Assembly (NCBI GenBank): GCA_902729315.2
Contig: LR746276.1
Span: 4,384,169-4,448,168 of the forward strand
Direction of reading: 5' to 3'
DNA length: 64,000 nucleotides
Source of the DNA: Spirodela intermedia
Lineage: Eukaryota; Streptophyta; Magnoliopsida; Alismatales; Araceae
Shown here one piece after another: positions 24,301 through 37,480 of the stretch. A program made the position numbers and the translations under genes. Each line of letters begins with the position of its first letter. Position 1 is the first letter of the stretch. Under the pieces are notes generated by a model. The model saw only the letters and a list, made by a program, of their open reading frames with translations, made no database searches and was not told the DNA's origin.

Positions 24301-27300
24301 AGTATTGACAGTCACAGTTTAAGAGTTTGTAGTGTCGTTGATTTAGTGCAACAACATGACCCCATGCCCCATGAAAGAAATGTAATAGCAATTAAGAGCG
24401 CCGAAGTGAGTCACTAGCACTTGCAGTGACTCGCCCAAAGAACTGAGTTTTGGGAGGTTTGTCAAGAGCTGATTACCACGAATACCCAATTTGACAACCC
24501 ATCTAAAACTTGATTCCATCATCCTATCTCAGTGGAGCACTTGCAGTCCTAACCAATAAAGTACCCAACGTTGTCCTCAAATCTGGCATCAAATGAGAGT
24601 CTACTCTTTGAATATTGTAGTCAAATTAATGCAATCAGCTATATCATGATGAAATCTGTCGTCACTACCTTATCACCTTAAAAGTTAAAGAGGTTGAGGG
24701 AGGCAGCGACGATGGTGAAAGCAGAGGTAGCAGCTTGAAAAACCCTATGAAAATCAAACTCCAGGTTCTGATACCATTTCAAAATGGAATAAACCTCAAC
24801 ATTGTAGCCTGCCTCCTCATCTATTGATATATAGAGTGAGTACAGGGTAGTAAATTATAAGAATTAATACGAGAATAATGGGGCCATCTTCTAACGATCC
24901 ATGGCCACATAAAGAAGATAATGGGTCAATTGGATCCATAATCTAATGGGTCCTCCAACGAGAATAACGAGAAGGCAAGCTTTCTCCCCCATGTTGTTTG
25001 CGACTTTGTTGATTTCCTGTCTAGCATTTGGGAATTTCCATCCGTGTATTTCTCAAAACTCTCAGCTGAAATTAGAAATAAAAAATTACAGAGAGTAGCT
25101 TAAATAGGTAGTTGGTAACAAGATGACATTATATAGTGTATGAAGAAAATAAGAGGAATCTGCGTACAATTTCAGAAATCCTGAAATTACATGAAGGATT
25201 TAGAAAATGAATAAACTTTAAACAAGAATTAAGTAAAGAAAGAACACAATATCTGGGATTTTATTCTTACCTGACCTCCAACCCTCATACCTTGAACCCC
25301 TAGATCTAATCCTTTTAGCACATTTCCTTTCTCCGATTCACCAACATCAAATCCATACGGCTGCAAAGAATTATCACGATCATCATAGGACAGAAAAATA
25401 TTGATTGTATTAATCTTATTTGCAAAATGTAACCGCTGCAATCATTCAGGAGTATCCTTTTGCACAGTTAATAAAAATAATTAACATATGGGGCGGATCA
25501 ACGTGTAGATGTCATGAGTTGAGTCGTAGAAATCATGATTATCTGAAGAGAGAAGAAGATCCTCCAATTTATAGGTTCATACCAGAGCTTACCGTTCCAC
25601 CACCAACTCCCAAACCTTGTCTGCTTGTCATGAACGTTATACCCTTCCACTTCGCAACATAGTGTACCTACATTATTTGTAATTGAAATAATGATATCCA
25701 TGAAGAATAAAACTGAAACTCCAAATTACTTAAATAATATCATGTTTCAATCGGAAAAGTTCGCGGGTGAACATGCCCTTTACACCATCTATAATCTGAA
25801 TCTAGTCAACAGCCAGCATGGCAAGCAATTCTCCCCATGAGCATTGGAATGCTGATTAGTCAGCATAAAAAGAGTTATCGATGGACGTATAAATAACCGT
25901 AGAAGGAAGAATTCCAGATTGAAGGTATTCTAATCTTTTGTAACACTTGATGGGAGACCGAAATAGCCAGAAAAATAGAAGACATTTAGTCGTTTCCAAT
26001 GAATTACTACATTCTAAAATTAGAAGACATTTATTCTTAACTTATTTGAATATATCCATCCTTATATTTATTTTGAATTTATTTTAATGACACGGGAAAC
26101 CAAGTATTATGCTCGTAAATTCTTTGGAGAGCTCATGGATTGTCTGTACACTGGCCACTCTCTGTTCTGGGGATTTTCGACTATTGGAAACAATATTACT
26201 ATTTATGATGTTACCTGGCCCGCATGGCCCCTATTACTGGCAGGATGCCCTACATACTGTGAAACTATTGGATCTTCAAAGTGGTCTGGAATGTTGGGTG
26301 ATGCTCAAGCAGTAGGCATGTAATTGCGGATTCATGAATTACACAGGCCTGAAAGACGTGTTGAGATCTAGCGGATAAAAACATTTTATTTTTCTTGTCA
26401 TGAGAGTAAATAACCGATCATCAAGTTGTCAATTTCAGCCCATTTTGGATATTCATTAAACACACCTGCTAACCTGATGCATACTGTGCATGGTGAGTGT
26501 CTCTACTGCACTGACAATAGCGGAACGGCCATTTGAATCCAAGGAATTTACGTGTCAATGTCCAATTTATACCGATTAGATGAAGTAAGAGTAGAAGCTC
26601 CCACCATTCTACTCTATCATGTCATCATTTCACTTGTCTACACCGTACCATCATTCAAGTCCTTTTCAATCCTTCTCTTCCTATGTTAAGAACTCAATAT
26701 AGCTACCAATCAGTCTGTCCTGCACACAACCGAAAGATGTCAGGCAATTTTACGAATTTTCCCATATAGTTATGTCGCTCTATCTGTAATACAAGAATCT
26801 GATAAATGATTTATACATCTTCCTATACATTAACCCCATATTTCTCAATCGAGTTACTCTCATCTTTTAAATATGGATCTTTTTATCAGTCAAAAAGTTA
26901 TATCCTATATCATACCTGGTTAGATACCCTCGTGTACAACTTACAATTGAATCCAGTAGAAGTATGATAATTACAAAAAAATGTCAATCAAGTCAGATTC
27001 TAAAAATAAAAATAAAAAATCTGTTTATTAATCTTCAACAAACTATCCTTCCGCACATTATTTGCGAACTACAGTAACAGACCACATACCTGATATCGTA
27101 TGAATTGCTTTATTTTACAAAAAATGCACTCCGACAACACATCTATGATCATTCGAGGACACAGAAAGGATGTTTCCCCGATTCTAAAACAGCAGATATA
27201 CTAAGCATATAACAAGCATAAGCCACATATATTAACATCATGTTTGTGTACCAACAAACACTAGGAACATTTAACATGCACTGTACTAGAAATGGTGCTC

Positions 27301-30300
27301 TCTCTTTACTTTTCATAATTTCAACAATTGCTCCATGAGCCACGTCTTGTTCTAGAAATGTACGATATAAATTTTGAAGTATAAAAAAATATTATGAAAT
27401 ACAGTGTATCAATAAGACGTAAATCTTCTAAGATAAAGTCTGTAAGTGGAGGAATAAGACCCATACCACGGAAAAAGGCTACAAGAATCATCATTCGTGT
27501 CCATGTTAGGAACATCTGTTTATGCTTGACTAATACTTGGATCATTTTGGATGGTCACCTCTGGTTATTTTACCACAATTTATGGAGAAATATATTGTTA
27601 AAAGAAGCCTGAAATTGAATACCTGAAGAAAAACACGCCCTGCATATTGATCAACGTTTACCCCATCATACACCTAAATCAATATTCCTAATATTTCGTT
27701 TCAAAGTATCCCTTTATATACATCAGTAATGCCTGGCATACTCATAATCATAGCATTAGACATGGAAATATTTCCAAAACGCGTTGATATACAGCTTAGG
27801 AGAAAAGCATAAGAGAAATATACAGAAACCAGATAGTTCTAACGGACATACTAGTAATGTAGCGTAATATAGAATGATAATATTAGTCATCCTAATAATT
27901 TACAGGGCAAAAGGAACTGATGCATGATTTAAAATGTAGCGTAAGATAAATATACAAAAACAGATAATTCTAGCTGCCATACTGCAACTCGTGATCCTTT
28001 TACAGCTTCGGCACCATTTCCAACCTTCAAATCATAATACCTATTGGACACATAAAGACCAAAACATAAGAAATTTTGAAGCCACTAGACCAAAAAATTT
28101 GAAATAAACTAAGCGGAATATGTGAAAAGTTTGAGACTCGTACAGGTGAAGTCGATATATTTTGTATGGGAACAAAGAGATTGTGAAAATACGTAAATGA
28201 AACGATAATTTATTCATCACAGTAATCCAGACTTTCTGAACTTTTAACACTCAACAAGTAATAAACTAAAAGTCAGTGCTTCAAAATAATTCACTCCATG
28301 AACTCTACATTTCCCGATTTTTTTATACAGACAATAGGATAACAACAGAAAGGGTAAGATATGATAACGTATTTAAACGAGTGTTAGTTCCTGGATTTGG
28401 TTCTCCATATTTAGTAAATAGTAGAGAGTACTGATAATAACCTACGTTTTGTAGGGTCCATATTTAATATTCCAAAAATAAAACAATTGTTTAGTTTCAT
28501 TTACTTCATGATTGTATTTCACTTTTATATTCCTTCTCAACGAAGAAAAGAAGTCCCAACATTTTCATTCAAGAAGTGAATGAGCTACTGTTGGCTAACT
28601 AATAATTAAACATTACACTATACATGTTCATCATACCAGACTATATTTAACTGTGGAAAGAGAAATGTATATGAAAGTATTCACAAAATCAAAGATGTAG
28701 ATACGAACCTTGACCTTCTTGTAACTGAATAACACCTACGTAGGAGTACCTTCTATTTGTCTATTATCAACTAGCAGGATTCCGGTAAACATTTACAGAA
28801 AGATAGAAACCTATTAGAAATGTGGCAATATGGATAATGTCAAAGTATGGTTGAAAAAAAAAAACAGAAGTTTTCCTTATAGATTTTGATCAGATTGTTT
28901 TGATTTTCATTTAAGAATAGATGCTTTAGAAGTTGTCTTGATTACTATGGCATGAATCCTTTGCACATGGACTTTATATCTACAGCATCTGTGTCATGTG
29001 ATTAATTATGAACCCAAACCCAGTGCTCATTTCCTTCCCAAAAGAAGAAATTTCATGGAACTCACAGATAAATAAGCACCACAAGTGAAATAACTGGAGC
29101 AAACTAATGGAACCTTAAGCGTTGTTACTAACTTCAGCCCATTCGGGAGTGTTGTAAAATCACCCTCTGGTATTTTTGCCCCTTTAAGCTGCAAAAAAGA
29201 TAATCAGAATATGAAGTAAATTACATAAATAGTCGAAAGAGAGTTTTCCACGTCTAAAAAAATTCTTACTGCTCTTCTACTGGTGGAAACTGCACCTGCA
29301 ATATCCGATACATAGAGAGAAGTAGCTGGAACATTGTCAAAAGGATAAAGACAGTGAGTGCATGAAAAGAGAAAGAAAAGATATGAGTAAAAAAATTGAA
29401 AGGATATTACGAATATTATTACGTCCCAGGCCTTTCACGACATAATACAGTCTTTTTATCCCATGTTTGAGATTTAAATAAAGCAACCTCAGCATATTTA
29501 TTTTGGGAAAATGAAATACAAGGTCAGAGTTACAAAATACCACAAGACTACAACCAAAGAAGCTGATTAAGAGTTTCTCTGAGAAATTCAAAACGAAATA
29601 TAAATATTTAAAATTTAAATAAAGTTTTGAAATGAAAGCCTTTTTATGTGAAATGAAGCATCACTTATACACTAAGAAATTCACGTTCCTCAAAAACTGC
29701 GACATATACATGAACTATCTGCTTTCATTTAAACAGTTATTTCTTATTTTCACCTAACTTTTCATTAGCTTACATAAATTATAGGAAGAAAAAAAACTAT
29801 TGACATTTTTTATGAATCGAAAATGTTAAGAAAGAGTCTTATGAACTCAAACAACATATAGCTTCGGAATTTCCATTCTCAAATAAGTTCTACAATAAGA
29901 CCATAATATAGTATTTCAAAGTTCACATTATACGACTGCAACAACTTGCTTGAGTCTTCTTTCATATGTTACAGGGAATGGGAGAGTACTCCTGGACCTG
30001 TAACACTCTTGAACGAAAGAAATACAAGATTTTACTTCAGTGAAACCAGCTCATTTTACATGCAATATTTTAATCTAGTTTCCAAAAAATTTCAGTCCCC
30101 AGTAGCTGGCAATCGTTGGCCTAACTGTGTCATATCACTATTTCAAAGTTTGGAGGCTATGATTTTCCTTAATTTATGATCTGGAAACAAGAGCTCATTC
30201 TCGTACGAAACCAAGAAACATTGCTGATGTCATACCCACCAGACCGAGGTAAGGCAGCACAGTTCGTATTTCTACATGCACATGACACAGGGACTCAAGA

Positions 30301-31218
30301 ATGACCTCCAGCTTCCACATAGCTGACTAACAGTTTTACCATCAAGAACTCCTTATTCCAATCTATTATGGTAATCTATATCCTATCGTCCACATTGTCT
30401 CATGCCAGGAATCGAAGGACTGAGGAAAATTTATTGAATAAGGTCCCACAATTTATGAAGTCCAGATTGTTCTATGAACGTTTAATGCTAGAGAGAAGAA
30501 CATATTATTAAAACTGCTGAATTTCTCAAGTTTAACTTGAGTTGAGCATGTGCCAGATCCTGCATCGAGGACAACAGATCCCATCCTTCCGGTGTAAAAT
30601 GGTCCTTATTCCTAGCTTGCAAGCACTCTGTTTTTCATTGGATGATCCAGACCATCGGCGACAGCCAAAATATAATCTTCTCCTTCTTGAATCAGCAACC
30701 ATTATCACACAAAGATTCAACGATACAGGAAGCCGAGAAAGCACAACGGTGAAAGCGACCGAAGGTTCACGTTCATGCACAAAATCGTGAGCCTCATTTG
30801 TGGGAGAGAACGGAAAAAGTCAAATATGAAAAATAAAGATGTAGAGATATCAACCTGCAGCGAATGAAGAGCCAATCAAGAATCTCCTTCCGGCAGAACT
30901 AGCCGGAGGAAAGACCGGATCTGTTTCCGTCGGGGCCGATGATTCACTAGAAGAGCAGCGGCACGGCGGAAATGACTCTCTCGCCGTTGACAGCCTCCCG
31001 GAGTTGCTTCGAAGATTCCCTTTCCCAGCGTGGAGGAATCGTCACCAATGCACCGAAATGAAGAACAGCAACAGAAGAAGAAACCAGTCGATAAAGGCGG
31101 AAGCTTCTGGCTTACTCGAGGTCCTTCCTACGCTGGTGGCGGGGAGGATCGGCGGCGGCAACTGTTCCCGGCGGCCCAGGGGAACAAGAGAAGCTTCGAC
31201 CACCATCGTCAACACCAT
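21318..31218 (-). CDS. FKBP16-4: FKBP16-4-like immunophilin, thylakoid lumen
   Basis: Nine exons, high to low: 31218-31116, 31019-30855, 29325-29270, 29188-29133, 28040-27983, 25667-25593, 25360-25271, 23610-23533 and 21362-21318 (241 aa). All borders are GT-AG and all phases agree. Residues 1-78 form a Ser/Arg-rich chloroplast transit peptide. A twin arginine (79-80) before a hydrophobic stretch (FLIGSSFAAAATSLYV) looks like a Tat lumen signal. The FKBP domain runs from about 113 (IPEGDFTTLPNGLKYYD) through YGFDVGESEKGNVLKGLDLG and IVPPQLAYGSKGVQEIPP to the end (IKQSPFG). It matches the plant FKBP16-4 group (Arabidopsis At3g10060, from memory). Two FKBP12 active-site positions are changed: Asp37 is Met159 and Trp59 is Leu189, so isomerase activity may be weak. 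A second in-frame ATG at 31206 is an alternative start. Introns reach 2.3 kb. Confidence 0.92.
24500..24990 (-). mobile_element. Copia-type leader/LTR-end remnant in an FKBP intron
   Basis: On the minus strand TGGTATCAGAACC (24766-24785 region) matches the methionine-tRNA primer-binding site used by most plant Ty1/copia elements. The DNA to its right (about 24790-24990) would be the 5' LTR and the DNA to its left a leader. I found no second LTR and no coding domain, so this is probably a truncated copy or a miniature element. It lies between the exons at 23533-23610 and 25271-25360. Confidence 0.4.
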
Positions 31219-34200
31219 ACTCGATTTCTATTTTTCCTGAAGAACCCCGGGGAACCCAGTAACGCTTGGAAAGTCGTGAAGAAGCGGGAGGGAGTAACAC
31301 GAAGGAGAGCGAGCGACAGACACAGATTCTGGGAATGGTACTCTGCGTTCGACACGTGGACAGGCTGATCCAAAACCACCCCAAAGCATTATTTGCAAAA
31401 TATCCAGCTTTAATAATAAAAAATGGCCTACTCTATCCATACAGCCGCAAAGTCACATCATAGATGGCTTGCTGTAAGAACAAATCACCACCGACTAGCA
31501 ATCTAACCCCCACGTAGTGTCATCCTAGGTGCCTCACTTCATCAAATATGAGTCTCAAGAAAACGTTGACCATGGCTCTAATGAAGTCCGTACATACTTG
31601 GATTTCACCATTCTCATTCCATTAGTTATTTATTCCCTGGGAACAATGTGGAGAAAAATTCATGCAAACTTTTTTCAGAAGATTCAAGATAGAACTTAGC
31701 TTCTTTTAATGATAATAAATTGTCATGTAATCTCATATATTGTCACCCACTTTCATCTAACCCTCCAAGGTTTAAAATTTATATGTGAAGAGTGCATTAA
31801 GATGTTGGATAAGTGTTTGTTCCTTGAGGTTACTTGACAAGAAAAAATAAATTCTGCATGAAAAAAATGTAACCTTAAAAGGAAGTGAGCAAAAAAGTAG
31901 ATGGCTAAAAATTGTAACCTTGTATGGGAAAAAAAAAAAAGATTTAAGGTATATAGATCAGTCCCTAAAAGTTAAGGAACATTAATATATGACTTTTCTA
32001 ACAAACTAAACCTTTAAGGTTGTTATTGAGAAGGTCAAAACATTACAAGAACTAAGTTTCTTTTGCAATCTTTTATTATGCGATGCTTTTATTTCTTCAG
32101 CAAATTTATACATGAATATAATTCAACATTATTATTCTGTAACCAAATTTCTAGTTAGAGTCGTATGATGGTATTAAAACCTATTATTTGATTTTAAGAC
32201 TTAACTGTTTAAAGTTATACCTATGGTTAGGATCATTGGAATCATATTTGTAAAAAGCCATTACATCTGCAAACTATTATTTCTTGATGAACTCAATTAT
32301 AGTTTTTTTAAATGAAGGATTACGATTTTCTTCACAGTTTTTAATTATAAATTGGAGATTATCATGATGAATGGTTCAAATTTCTACCTTAAAGGGAAGG
32401 TGTGATATGATTTATTAGCATTGACTTCCAAGTAATGAAAATACTCTATTTTACTAATTAATGAAATATTGTCGACTACATATTAAAGTAACAAATTGTT
32501 TCTTAACTATGAGAGGCACTGAGCACAACTATGAAGAAAAATATTTATTTGTGAAAGCAATGTTTTTATTTCAAGAGTATTGAAGAAAATTTACCCTCTT
32601 GTCACCAAGAAGAATCATGTTGATAAAAATCCTTATAAAGTGTCCTCTATGACTGATATATGCATTATTCAATTCCAATATTTTTAGGCTTTTAATCTTT
32701 TTTTTTTTTTGATTGAACTTGTGAATTTACAACAACAAGATGAATCCAGGTTTTGTAATCAGAATTATCAATCTTTTTTTTATTTACTTTTTTATCAATA
32801 TACTAAAGGATAAATGGGGACTAAAAACTCCCAAATATTGCCGTCTCACTATTCTTAAGAACCCATCACATGAACTATTAGAAGCTTTTTCCAAATAGTT
32901 TAATACCTAAGTAGGTTAGATGAGGCAAGCTCCTCACTATCTCTAACAATCAAGAATGATGCACCATGTTTCAGAAGGCTACTTTTTCTAATACAAAATA
33001 AATGGTATCCTTAATCAAATTTTGAAACCTCATGCTCACATGATTGGTAGTGTACTAAAGACTTCTCAAGATCTTTACATTAAACTTTAAGTTTTTGTGT
33101 TGTGAGACTTGGTATTTTGGCCTATTTTGGCAATTGGGAATTCACAAATAATCATGTCTACATCAGCAAATTCCAAAAAGGAAGGGTCTAGAGGGATCAG
33201 CTTGTATATATATCTGAGCTTTAGCAAGTTCCCCCAGGCACTGATAACTACAATTCCACTTTTACCATGTACTCTACGAGCTATTTACATTCCTTATAAT
33301 GAAGTTTTTACTGAAGGGGAGTTTTTTCGTATTAGATATCCCCATTCATGACTGAAACCTACGTAAATGAGGATAAAAGTGCATGGGAGGGAATATAACT
33401 TAGTTGTTGAGCCATTATTTGACATGCCCTCATGAAAAAATATTAAATTATCTTGATTGGTGTGAAAAAAGTGATGTAGGTCAAAACTAAAGGCTTAAAA
33501 ATATCGAGATAATGAAGGGACATTATGTACAAGGCCTCGTGTACCATAACACACTTGAAGATTTAGATGATTTAGTTATGATGTATGGCACCCTTGCATG
33601 TCGTAAATCCCTAAGATCGAAGGTTTTGGCAAAGTAGCTTGTCACAAGTTATAAATAATTATATGATAACTTAGTGTAAGAAATATATAACCAAAAAATA
33701 TTCTCATGTTTAAGATGTAAGCTACTCCATCTTAAGATTTGAGGGTTGATTGACAATTTTGAAAACCATAAAAGTCAACACTTCTCTCTTGTCCTTCATC
33801 AGCTTTATGGGAGGACAAAGCAAAGTTTCATTGGCTAATTATACATCGTCAAGACATTTTCTCTTACCAATAAAATGTCTCAAATCAATTAAATGCATAG
33901 AATCGTGGACAAAGGAAGTTTTGACCAATACTATGCATGAGAAACCGATATTTTAAGCTTGAAAATCCATTAAATTATTTTTGAGGGCCAAAATGGTTAA
34001 GTATAGCTTTCTGATAATTCATTGATTTGAAAGGCGTTGAACGAAAAGATTCAACCAATCACGCATTAAGCATACAGTACAACCTCCAAAATCAATAGCT
34101 TTGAAATTGGGATTTATTTAACATAAAATAAGAGGTTTGAAATATCATAATATATCAGGTAACCGACCACAACCAAGGTTCAAATTCAGGTTGATTTACA

Positions 34201-34327
34201 AACTATACAGCTTGTGCCGGACACTATGCCCCCCAGATCTCGACGTATAAGGAATTACGAAGAACAAATGAATAATATCAGCAAGGATTCTTCATTTGAG
34301 GACAAAAGCAGAATCCATTAGCCATCT
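31219..34327. other. AT-rich intergenic region
   Basis: The FKBP promoter should lie at its left end (31219 upward). From about 31450 to 34300 the sequence is AT-rich with poly-A/T tracts (31930-31941, 32698-32710) and only short random open frames. No gene or known repeat recognised. Confidence 0.55.
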
Positions 34328-34609
34328 TCAGTGGCCGGAGCCTTTTCGGCTAGGCCCTGAACGCAGCAACTGTAGAAGACTCGCCAGCGCAGGAGAAGCG
34401 TGCCTGACCCGCCCATTTCCGGCTGCTGGATGCGAACGCTGCGGCGTGGAGACGTAGGCGGCTTCGTCTCCGCCGTTATATCCGCCGTAGTCCGCCGGGG
34501 AAGGGCTGCTGAGTAATCTGGAGTCGACGCATCGAAGATGAAGCAGCAGCACCAGAGCCACGACAATCAGCGACCTCCACTGCACGGGCTTTCCCTTCCC
34601 TGCAGCCAT
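34328..34609 (-). CDS. PIP/PIPL-type secreted peptide precursor, copy 1
   Basis: Intronless, 93 aa. After a short basic N-terminus there is a signal peptide core (SLIVVALVLLLHL, residues 13-25) ending near CVDSR (27-31). A variable, poorly conserved region follows, then LLQLLRSGPSRKGSGH at the extreme C-terminus (motif SGPSRKGSGH, 84-93). This is the organisation and motif (SGPSxxGxGH) of the PAMP-induced peptide family; Arabidopsis PIP1 is a secreted immune-amplifying peptide perceived by RLK7. The mature signal is expected to be the last ten or so residues after proteolysis. I chose the ATG at 34609 because it lies about 45 bp below a TATA box and because copy 2 has VDSR at exactly the same residues (28-31). 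The frame stays open upstream to 34774, but that lies above the TATA box. Confidence 0.85.
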   Translation of the reverse strand: MAAGKGKPVQWRSLIVVALVLLLHLRCVDSRLLSSPSPADYGGYNGGDEAAYVSTPQRSHPAAGNGRVRHASPALASLLQLLRSGPSRKGSGH

Positions 34610-34653
34610 CTTGGAACGGCAACCTCCGCTGCTTCCTACGCCTGCAGCTGGTG

Positions 34654-34660
34654 ACTTATA
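34654..34660 (-). promoter_or_regulatory. TATA box of PIP-like copy 1
   Basis: Minus-strand TATAAGT about 45 bp upstream of the ATG at 34609. Copy 2 has a TATA box at nearly the same distance, which supports both. Confidence 0.5.
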
Positions 34661-35277
34661 GGCAGTCGTAACTGCCTCCTCCCCATTCTTCTTTTGACGC
34701 TGGAAATCTTTGACCAGAAGCGAGGAATGCACGACAGATCGTGATCCCTGGTAGCAGGACCCCGTGTTCTTCATGACCTCAGGTATGAACAGCTCCTAAT
34801 TTTTAACTCCAGCCACCAATTCCACAGTTGGTAGAGCGACGGTGGCAATCCAGGAGATATGGGGGATTTTAATAATATCAAATGGGATTATTTCTGAACT
34901 CCTGAATAACTTGTCCATGATAGGATATTACGGAAGTTTAAATCAATAGAATAATTACGACGCGTGAAGACGGCTTTTTCCAAATATGTCTGACTTTCTC
35001 TCAGCCCTGTGGTACCCTCGAATTCGGGATCTTGACGTCGGTCCTTGTTTGACGATTCGATCCGTCTGCGTAGCCTTTCCGCAGTTGAATCGAGCTGTCA
35101 TTCGCGGCAGAAAGCAAGGAAACGCGTGGAACTACGCGTGTCGTCTGTGCGTGCAAAGACGATCGACGATTTTTGCATGCAGAGCTCAGAAGAGGTCACA
35201 GACGATCCTTTTCCGTAGCCGGCCAAGGTCAGAGAGAGTAGGAGAGATGGTTGACGGTGGTAGCGCGTCTGAGAGAT

Positions 35278-35314
<37 letters not shown>

Positions 35315-37480
35315 TGAGGTTTAGGGCGGAATTTCGCTGAAGGTCCGCCGATTCAATGGAAAGCTTCACCAATCTATATCCATGTGGTGGTATATCTATC
35401 TTAACTTCATGTTACAGAGCTTTTGACCTTTTAAGCTTTTAATAGAGGAAATAGAGCGCCCGTGTTCGTCTCCCCTCGTGCACCGCCAAGTCAATCTCAC
35501 TGACCCCACTAACAACCTCGTCCCTTTCTCTCTCTACGCACACACACACACAGATATAGATATATATAGCTAGATATTATGCGTCGTGTGTCCCGGAAGC
35601 TCCTGCAGCTTGCAGTGGAAGAGGACAGGCGCGGCGGGGTACTCTCATAACTTCGTGAGTGCCCTTAACGAGCACATGATCACCTGCCGCAGACTCCTCT
35701 CTCGTTTAAAGGCCCGTGCTTCTTCAGGGTTCGGACGGGGGTAGCACATGATGGTGAAGGGCAGAAATCTACCGTATGGCGACATCTTTCCTTATGGCTA
35801 CCGCTAAATCGAAGTTTAGACATGAGATGGCGCATTCTGGGCAGTCGGACTCTTGCCTGTGCAAATAATCGTTAAGTGGAATCCTCCTCCATTTCCTATT
35901 GGTTTCTTTAATACAAGGCGGAACGAATTAGCCACGTAACCCCCTTTTCAACCACTGAGTTCTTCGCATGTATTTTACTATCTTCAGAGATAGTACAATT
36001 TCGTTGGATTAGCAGCGATAAATAACGCTTTCTCCATAGTTTTCAACTTTTTCATGGATATTCACTAAAGCCTCGTCGTGACATTTCATAAGTTGCTAGT
36101 TTCCATTCACATTAACCACAGAAATGAAGAAAATGCCCTTATGGTGACTCACTCTAGCGTGAAATAAGAAAGTAATGCACCTTTTTTCTATTGTTTGATG
36201 AATAAATAGTGAAATTAGATATATTTTTCTAGTACTGCATTCCCATCAGATGACTCAATGATGAAAATCTCCCTAGATTTCTCTTGTTTTGGTCAGTAGT
36301 GGCGTAGAACCAGCAATAGAAATGATAATTTATTTCCTAGAAGAGACAACGCTATTTTCTATCTGAATGGTTATACGTCGCAGCGTTGGGGGAATCAGAT
36401 TCATGCCCTCAATACTGCAGAGTTTTTTAAAATGGTTCATATTAATGGGAACAGTCAATAGGCCATGGCTACATCTAACTTTCAATCGGATTTAGGCCAC
36501 ATCACATGTTACATGAATTAAACATATTATTCCTTACTATCATCACCATCTTCTGTTACTATTGTGCATTATAATCATATTACTAATGCTTGTTCTTCTT
36601 CTTCACACGTTTCATACTTACATGTTACAATTCATTTCCTGATTAAGTTTATTTGTTTTATCATTTCAATCCAAGATTTTCTCAATTATGATCATCTTCT
36701 AAACCAATTCTATTCTATTATAAATGGTTACCAATTATATTCTTCATGAACATTTATTGAGCATACGCAAGGATTATAGAGCATAAACTAGTTTATATTC
36801 GTTTTAGAGACGATACTCCAGAATTAGCATGTGATGAAAAATGAATTCACGTCTAGTAAAATTTATTTTTTTATTGAACGACATTTACAATAATCAATGT
36901 GATTATAAATTTCCGCCTTTTCCTGTCTACAGTTTTCAATCTGACCTTTTCATTTTTTAACTGAATGTTCATTCTAACAGAAATACTCTTCATAAAGTAG
37001 AGTAAATGAAACATTTTTCTCGGTTTAAGGAAAAAATAAATTACTTTTATGGGAGAGAACCGATTTGGAAGATATCGTTAATATCTCGTCTGTCGATTTT
37101 TCTTGTCTGCATCTTTAAGGGAAATGATATTTCCTTACGGTCTAACCAAAAGACTTCAACAGATACTCTTCTTGTTTTAACTCCCTCATGTCATATCGGG
37201 GATGCTCCCAATCTATTTGACAGATTCCTTTTTTCTAAAAGTTAGTTGGTCTTTTCTTGACCAGAGAAATAGAGGGGATAGCAACGTATATGTGAACCCA
37301 ATGACAGAAGTGAAATAAGCTTCGCAGACGCCAAGTACTTCTTAGCAAAACATTATCACCTTGATTAAAGTCCGAAATGTTCCACACTATTATCGTACAA
37401 GATATTACAGGTAGAAGAGTGACCAAGATCGAGAAGGATTTCGGAAGGGAAGAGAGAAATGCTGAAACAAGGAGCCACCT
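34661..37480. other. Spacer between the two PIP-like genes
   Basis: Contains the upstream region of copy 1, with a GA microsatellite at 35281-35311 and a short CA run followed by TATATA near 35541-35572. A stretch at 35221-35236 recurs upstream of copy 2. The rest (35950-37400) is AT-rich with no gene recognised. Confidence 0.55.
35281..35311. repeat. GA dinucleotide microsatellite
   Basis: About 15 GA units upstream of PIP-like copy 1, directly after the duplicated flank. Confidence 0.95.

Noticed and set aside
34610-34774. N-terminal extension of PIP-like copy 1 to a 148-codon frame
   Set aside because: It lies across and above the TATA box and would bury the signal peptide; copy 2 supports the shorter start.
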